Source of the DNA: Allacma fusca
Lineage: Eukaryota > Arthropoda > Collembola > Symphypleona > Sminthuridae
Length of the DNA stretch: 64,000 nucleotides
Assembly: GCA_947179485.1 (NCBI GenBank)
Contig: OX359247.1
Span: 29,922,801-29,986,800, forward strand
Direction of reading: 5' to 3'
A model generated the notes under the pieces. The model worked only from the letters and a program-made list of their open reading frames with translations. It was not told where the DNA came from and did no database searches. The stretch's first letter is position 1. Each line of letters starts with the position of its first letter. The translations under genes were made by a program, and so were the position numbers. Of the stretch, positions 59,801 through 64,000 are shown piece by piece.

Positions 59801-62800
59801 TTACGTTTGCATTTATTGACGTCGGGTGCACGACCAAGTGAAAAGGACGTCAAATTTCGGTAAGAACATAAATTTTCAGCACCAAATTTTTTTTTACAGC
59901 AGATATAATTTACATACTATTGGAAGAAAATAGAAAAAGTCTTCATTTATTTCTTATAAAATTAATTTGAAACCTGGATTTTTAGGCACAATTGTAGAAA
60001 CCATGTAATTTACTTCTAAATAGGTGGCAAAACCGCGGTTGTTATGACTCATATGATGACCCTGGGTTAAGACTTCGTCTAGACGAGCCTCAAATACTCA
60101 AGACGCTAAGTCATGGAAGTGTTTTCGATTTGACAATTGCAGAAAAATTAAAAGTGATAATGTGCCTCATTAACCAGATGCTGACATTCTTCGACGTCCG
60201 TGAAACTATGGAAGACAGTTTCGAGCAGTTTAAGCAAAATAGGATAACTTTAAGATCTTTGCAAGCTGCTGAGAAGCGTAAGGAAACTGAAGATAATTTA
60301 TGGAAGTAAGTATCTTGTGAATTCTGGTTGTTTTATCATGTCATGTGTCGGCGACTAAAATCGTCATCGAAACGTTTGAGAAAATTAGTCGCCTTGGTCT
60401 AGTTTTCTAATAAAAGGAATTTTAATTTCCCTCAGAACTCGATTGCGAACAGATAAAGTTGTGCCCGACCCTAACTCACTTAAAGCACCAGTTGAAAAAG
60501 ACAAAGAGAAAAATAAAGAGGGTTCGGAAGACAAAGATAAAGAGAAACCTCCATCTACTAAACCACCATTGACTGATGAACAAATTGAAGCTTTAATTGA
60601 AAAAAGAGATAAAGAAACTGCCAAGCGGAAGCAAGAAATAATGTGGAAGGAGGCTGAATTATTGGATGCCATTAATAAACACGAAAGAAAGCTTGGAATT
60701 CATCCTGTAGGTCGAGACAGGGCATTCCGAAGATACTGGATATTCAATACTATTGCGGGGATATTTGTTGAGCATGACGATGAATTCGTCGGATCATGCC
60801 TCCCCTCACCTACACCGTACTTACCTGACGTGAATCTGAATGATTTCAATTTTGTAAAAGAAAATTTTGACAAGGTGACCAAGTGTAAACCTTTTGGTTG
60901 AAACATATAGTCGTAGTCATAAGCCCAATGTATGAATTATAAATAATTATGAAAGGACTGTACATTAGATAACGTGATAATTTTATTATTGTTGAATTAC
61001 AGATAAAAACTATAGACAAAGAAGGAAGTGATAAGGAAAATTCAACCCTAGCAACTCCGAAAAAGAGCCCTAAGAAAAAACAAGCATCTTCCAAATCAAG
61101 GGATGCACCTCCCCGCCCAGAAATATTCGGTGTTTGTACTGGTGACCCTAAAGCATGCCCGGTTCACTGTGCAAACGAAGCCCTTCCCAAATGGTCCTTC
61201 TACTGGAGTCCGGAACAGCTTGACGGCCTTCTTGAAGGACTCACTCCTCGAGGAATCCGAGAAAAAGAACTTAAGCAAACATTGTCAGATGAGAAGGAGG
61301 GACTCATTAACTTGCTCAAGCGTTGTCCGGTCAACAAGTTAAATCGAGAAAATGAATATCCCGAATATATGCTGTCTATAGCTGAACGTAAAGCGCAGCG
61401 TCAAGGCTCCACAAAGCATTTGAATCCAAACCTTAATTATCCTCCTGGAACCCCAGTAGAAAAAATCTTAGAATTGCAGTTACGCGACTTAATTTTGGAA
61501 ACTGAAGAAAAGATATTTTTGGGCACTCTGGGATCATTAAAGGTATTATATTGTTCGAAACCCATATAAATTTCCTTGCGAAATGCATTAACACTATAAG
61601 TTGACATTTGGTTTTTTAAGGTGAGTGACCGGGATAAATGGCGTAAAGCTATCGAGGATAGAACATATGATCTACAAACTGAAGATTTGCTCTGGGGCCA
61701 GACAAAATCACTTAAGAAGGAGAGGTTAAAAAAAGGTATAGAGTGAAATTAAGAAGCATTATTTCATTTAAAGTAGTCGTTTAGTGATCATCAGTTGAAA
61801 TTTAAAAACAATTCATAATTCCAGAAGCGGCACAGCATAAACTTTCGCTCGACCATAATGATGATGGCTCTTCCACGTCAGGGTCCAGTGTAGGTGAAGC
61901 CCGTCCAGTAGCAGAAAGTTTCCCTGTAAATCCTCATGTGAAAGATTTAGCATGCGCTGTTCTTCAGCTGTGCCAGAGCGTGGAACCTAAATTTTTCAAG
62001 AAACCACTTGGCAGTAAGTGATAGTTGTTAAAGTTGTCGTAGTTACTAGGCATGAGTGTCTCGAATCATTTAAAATTCTCGATAGTCTTGTTCTTGTTTT
62101 AGAACAAAATATCGAGATCGAGAATTTTATAAATCGAGACATCGAGAACACATTCATATCGAGACAATCGAGACAGCCCAAAATTATTGAATAAGGGGAC
62201 AAAAATGTACATTGTGGTTAATTTTGCAAGTCCCCGTATTCATTAAAACCACAACTTATTTAGAACTATAATATTAATGTAGTTCTCTCGATATAATTTT
62301 CTCCTGGTCCTCTTGGATGTGATATGAAATTAATTTTCTCCACCGAATTATATTTAAATTCACTGCAGCAATATTTTTTCATTGAAGTTAACATCTGAAT
62401 TCAGTAAAATTTTTTCCACCATTGTTCAGACTCTATGAGTCCAGCATTCTTATACAGAGTATCCGCTTTTTTGACGCGTATGCGCATTTTATCGAGACGA
62501 AAAATTAACAAGATTCTCGATAAATTATCGAGATGTCTCGATTAGTCTCGATGGTAAAAAAAAGATCGAGAATATCGAGAATCTCGATTTGCTGTCTCGA
62601 TGTGCTCATGCCTAGTAGTTACAGGGTACCGTCAAACATTTTTCTCCTCCCTAGCCTATCGTACAACGATTCAAATATACTTCCATTTTGTAGCAAATTT
62701 TATTCCACATTTTTCTAAATTACGAAGAAAATTTGCATATACAGTGTTTTTCTTATGAATCCCAATTTTCTTGTGTACCACATCCATAAATTATTCAATA

Positions 62801-64000
62801 ACATTGCGAGCATGTATTGTTTCTATAGTTGGAAAAGACGAAGGAAAAACAAAAAGCAAGTCAAGCGGGCACGAAAGTAAAGCTGCAGATCTGATTAAGT
62901 CACAGTCCCTGAGCACGCTTGAACGATGGGAGTCCTCATTAATGGCTTCAACCAGCTTCTCGCAAATTTTTATGCATTTGTTTACCCTGGGTAAGAATTT
63001 AATCATTATAATAGTATCACCATATAATAATTCCGATCACTAATTTGTTCTGATATAATATTGTTATTCCATTTTTCTGATAACAGATAACAGTATCGAA
63101 TGGTCCCGTTCAGTATTAAATGCCCGATGTCGGATCTGCCGCAGGAAAGGTGATTCCGACAACATGCTATTGTGCGATGAATGTAATCGAGGGCATCACG
63201 CGTACTGTCTTAAGCCTGCATTACAAGTTATTCCGAAGGGCGACTGGTACTGTTCTGAATGTCGTCCACCCGAACCTCCTCCAAAAATAAATCGCCGGCA
63301 GCGGACGCAAGCACTCAATGATGACGAACTTAATGAATTGTTGGGAAGCGACGATGAAGACGACGATTTTTCTAGAGACAGTCCCAGGAAGAAACAAAAT
63401 GGACCTCGAGATTTGCAAAGTGGTGACGATGAAGCTGAAGTGTGTGAGGTGTGTGGATTTGGTGGACAAGTAATTTGTTGCGATAAGTGTCCAAGGCTAT
63501 ATCATCTCATGTGCCTTGATCCTCCTAAAACACGTGTTCCACGAGGAACTTGGTACTGTCCAGTTTGTTCCAATTCATCCAGCAGTTCGTCCTCCAAGAA
63601 GGGTCAGAAGAAAGCATCCCACCAGAAATCCAGTAGAGGAAGTAAAAGGAAGGCTACGAAAAATTCAAGCTCATCGTCTGGCGATGATTCCGATAGTGAG
63701 AGCAAGGAAGATAGCCAGGAGTATTCTGAGCAAGAATCCGAGGATGAAGACGTAGAAGGAGAGGAAGACAATGGACTAGGTCAGCTTTTGATATTGTCCT
63801 AAACTTCACAGATCTAAATTTTTGAAAATGATGTCGAAGAAATAAATTTTAATGATCAGTTAATTGTTTAGTTTCTTTTTGTAGTAAATTGACTAGTTCT
63901 CACCAATGCAGTGTTATCACGTCAAATTTTGTTTTTATTTCAGTAAATGGTTACGTAGAAGACGGCAATGACGACGACGACGAAGATGGAGAAGAAACGG
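56804..64000 (+). CDS. BAZ1A: ACF1/BAZ1A chromatin-remodelling subunit, 3' end outside window
   Basis: Eighteen in-phase exons: 56804-56916, 57067-57205, 57290-57426, 57500-57607, 57818-58013, 58116-58501, 58579-58753, 58987-59164, 59307-59405, 59661-59859, 60024-60305, 60436-60874, 61003-61542, 61621-61735, 61825-62013, 62829-62990, 63087-63779, 63944-64000+ (about 1402 codons). ACF1 pairs with the ISWI ATPase to space nucleosomes. Seen: WAC domain (PPADLRPDEEVFY, NSLVWSCSLTGK; residues ~15-125); basic linker (~230-360); charged coiled coil (~365-415); DDT domain (PNHLFGDFVAVLEFF; ~425-510); WHIM-type blocks (L-H-K-L-T-L-D-H-L; G-R-D-R-A-F-R-R-Y-W; L-P-K-W-S-F-Y); PHD1 (~1168-1215) and PHD2 (~1270-1315) with full C4HC3 ligands; then an acidic Ser-rich stretch. 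The bromodomain should follow outside. The start M-P-M-L-K-R matches the family. Confidence 0.95.
62047..62614. mobile_element. hAT-type foldback MITE (CTCGA arms) in ACF1 intron 15
   Basis: 568 bp, ends TAGGCATGAGTGTCTCGA and the complement of TAGGCATGAGCACATCGAGA. The target duplication GTAGTTAC (62039-62046 and 62615-62622) is perfect. Arms repeat ATCGAGA and TCTCGAT motifs in opposite orientation. The ORFs at 61996-62202 and 62533-62718 are by-products. Confidence 0.92.

Noticed and set aside
1..64000. CRISPR arrays, operons, Shine-Dalgarno sites or riboswitches
   Set aside because: The window is clearly eukaryotic (spliced genes, LTR and hAT elements); the repeats seen are transposon arms or minisatellites without spacer structure.

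Overview
This is an AT-rich animal (metazoan) genomic window. Four intact intron-bearing genes can be reconstructed, and one gene runs off the right edge. The rest is dense transposon debris. Short introns, many BEL/Pao, Polinton, Penelope and hAT remnants, and an ACF1 gene with two PHD fingers (the layout of insect ACF1) suggest an arthropod or related invertebrate. The species cannot be told from the sequence.

1-15.4 kb is a stack of nested mobile elements. A decayed Polinton/Maverick supplies protein-primed DNA polymerase B at 1-3.9 kb. Its ATPase, capsid-associated small proteins, a BIR-like protein and an integrase lie at 11-14.7 kb. A hAT-type foldback MITE sits inside the polymerase. 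A Penelope-like element sits inside the Polinton. A 6.46-kb BEL/Pao retrotransposon (4000-10462, target duplication TACTG) sits inside the Penelope-like element. A Ty3-type RNase H fragment follows.

15.4-34 kb is gene-poor. It holds two short 3' exons of an unknown membrane protein, a roughly 70-bp tandem repeat, an HTH fragment, a PIF1-helicase fragment, broken unrecognised minus-strand reading frames, a 629-bp deletion derivative of the BEL element (target duplication AATGT), a CACTA-like transposase pseudogene, AT-rich minisatellites, a foldback repeat and a damaged DUF4806 gene.

34.6-53.2 kb is framed by two oppositely oriented 2-hydroxyacid oxidase paralogues (34610-36145 minus, 51605-53184 plus) whose 5' flanks are also duplicated. 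Between them are FCF1/UTP24 (41097-42452 minus), SLC30A6/ZnT6 (48261-51125 plus) and a cluster of foldback MITEs, three of them nested inside one another with readable 8-bp target duplications.

56.8-64 kb is the ACF1/BAZ1A chromatin-remodelling subunit: 18 exons in the window, running past the right end before the expected bromodomain. One more foldback MITE sits in its intron 15.

The host genes are unrelated housekeeping functions (ribosome biogenesis, Golgi zinc transport, chromatin spacing) plus the duplicated oxidase; they form no operon-like unit. The least ordinary features are: the family of hAT-type foldbacks whose arms are iterations of an element-specific short motif; the BEL family with unequal left and right LTR starts; the BIR-like frame in the Polinton; and the two oxidases, which carry a signal-peptide-like N-terminus, lack a peroxisomal tail and have changed active-site residues.
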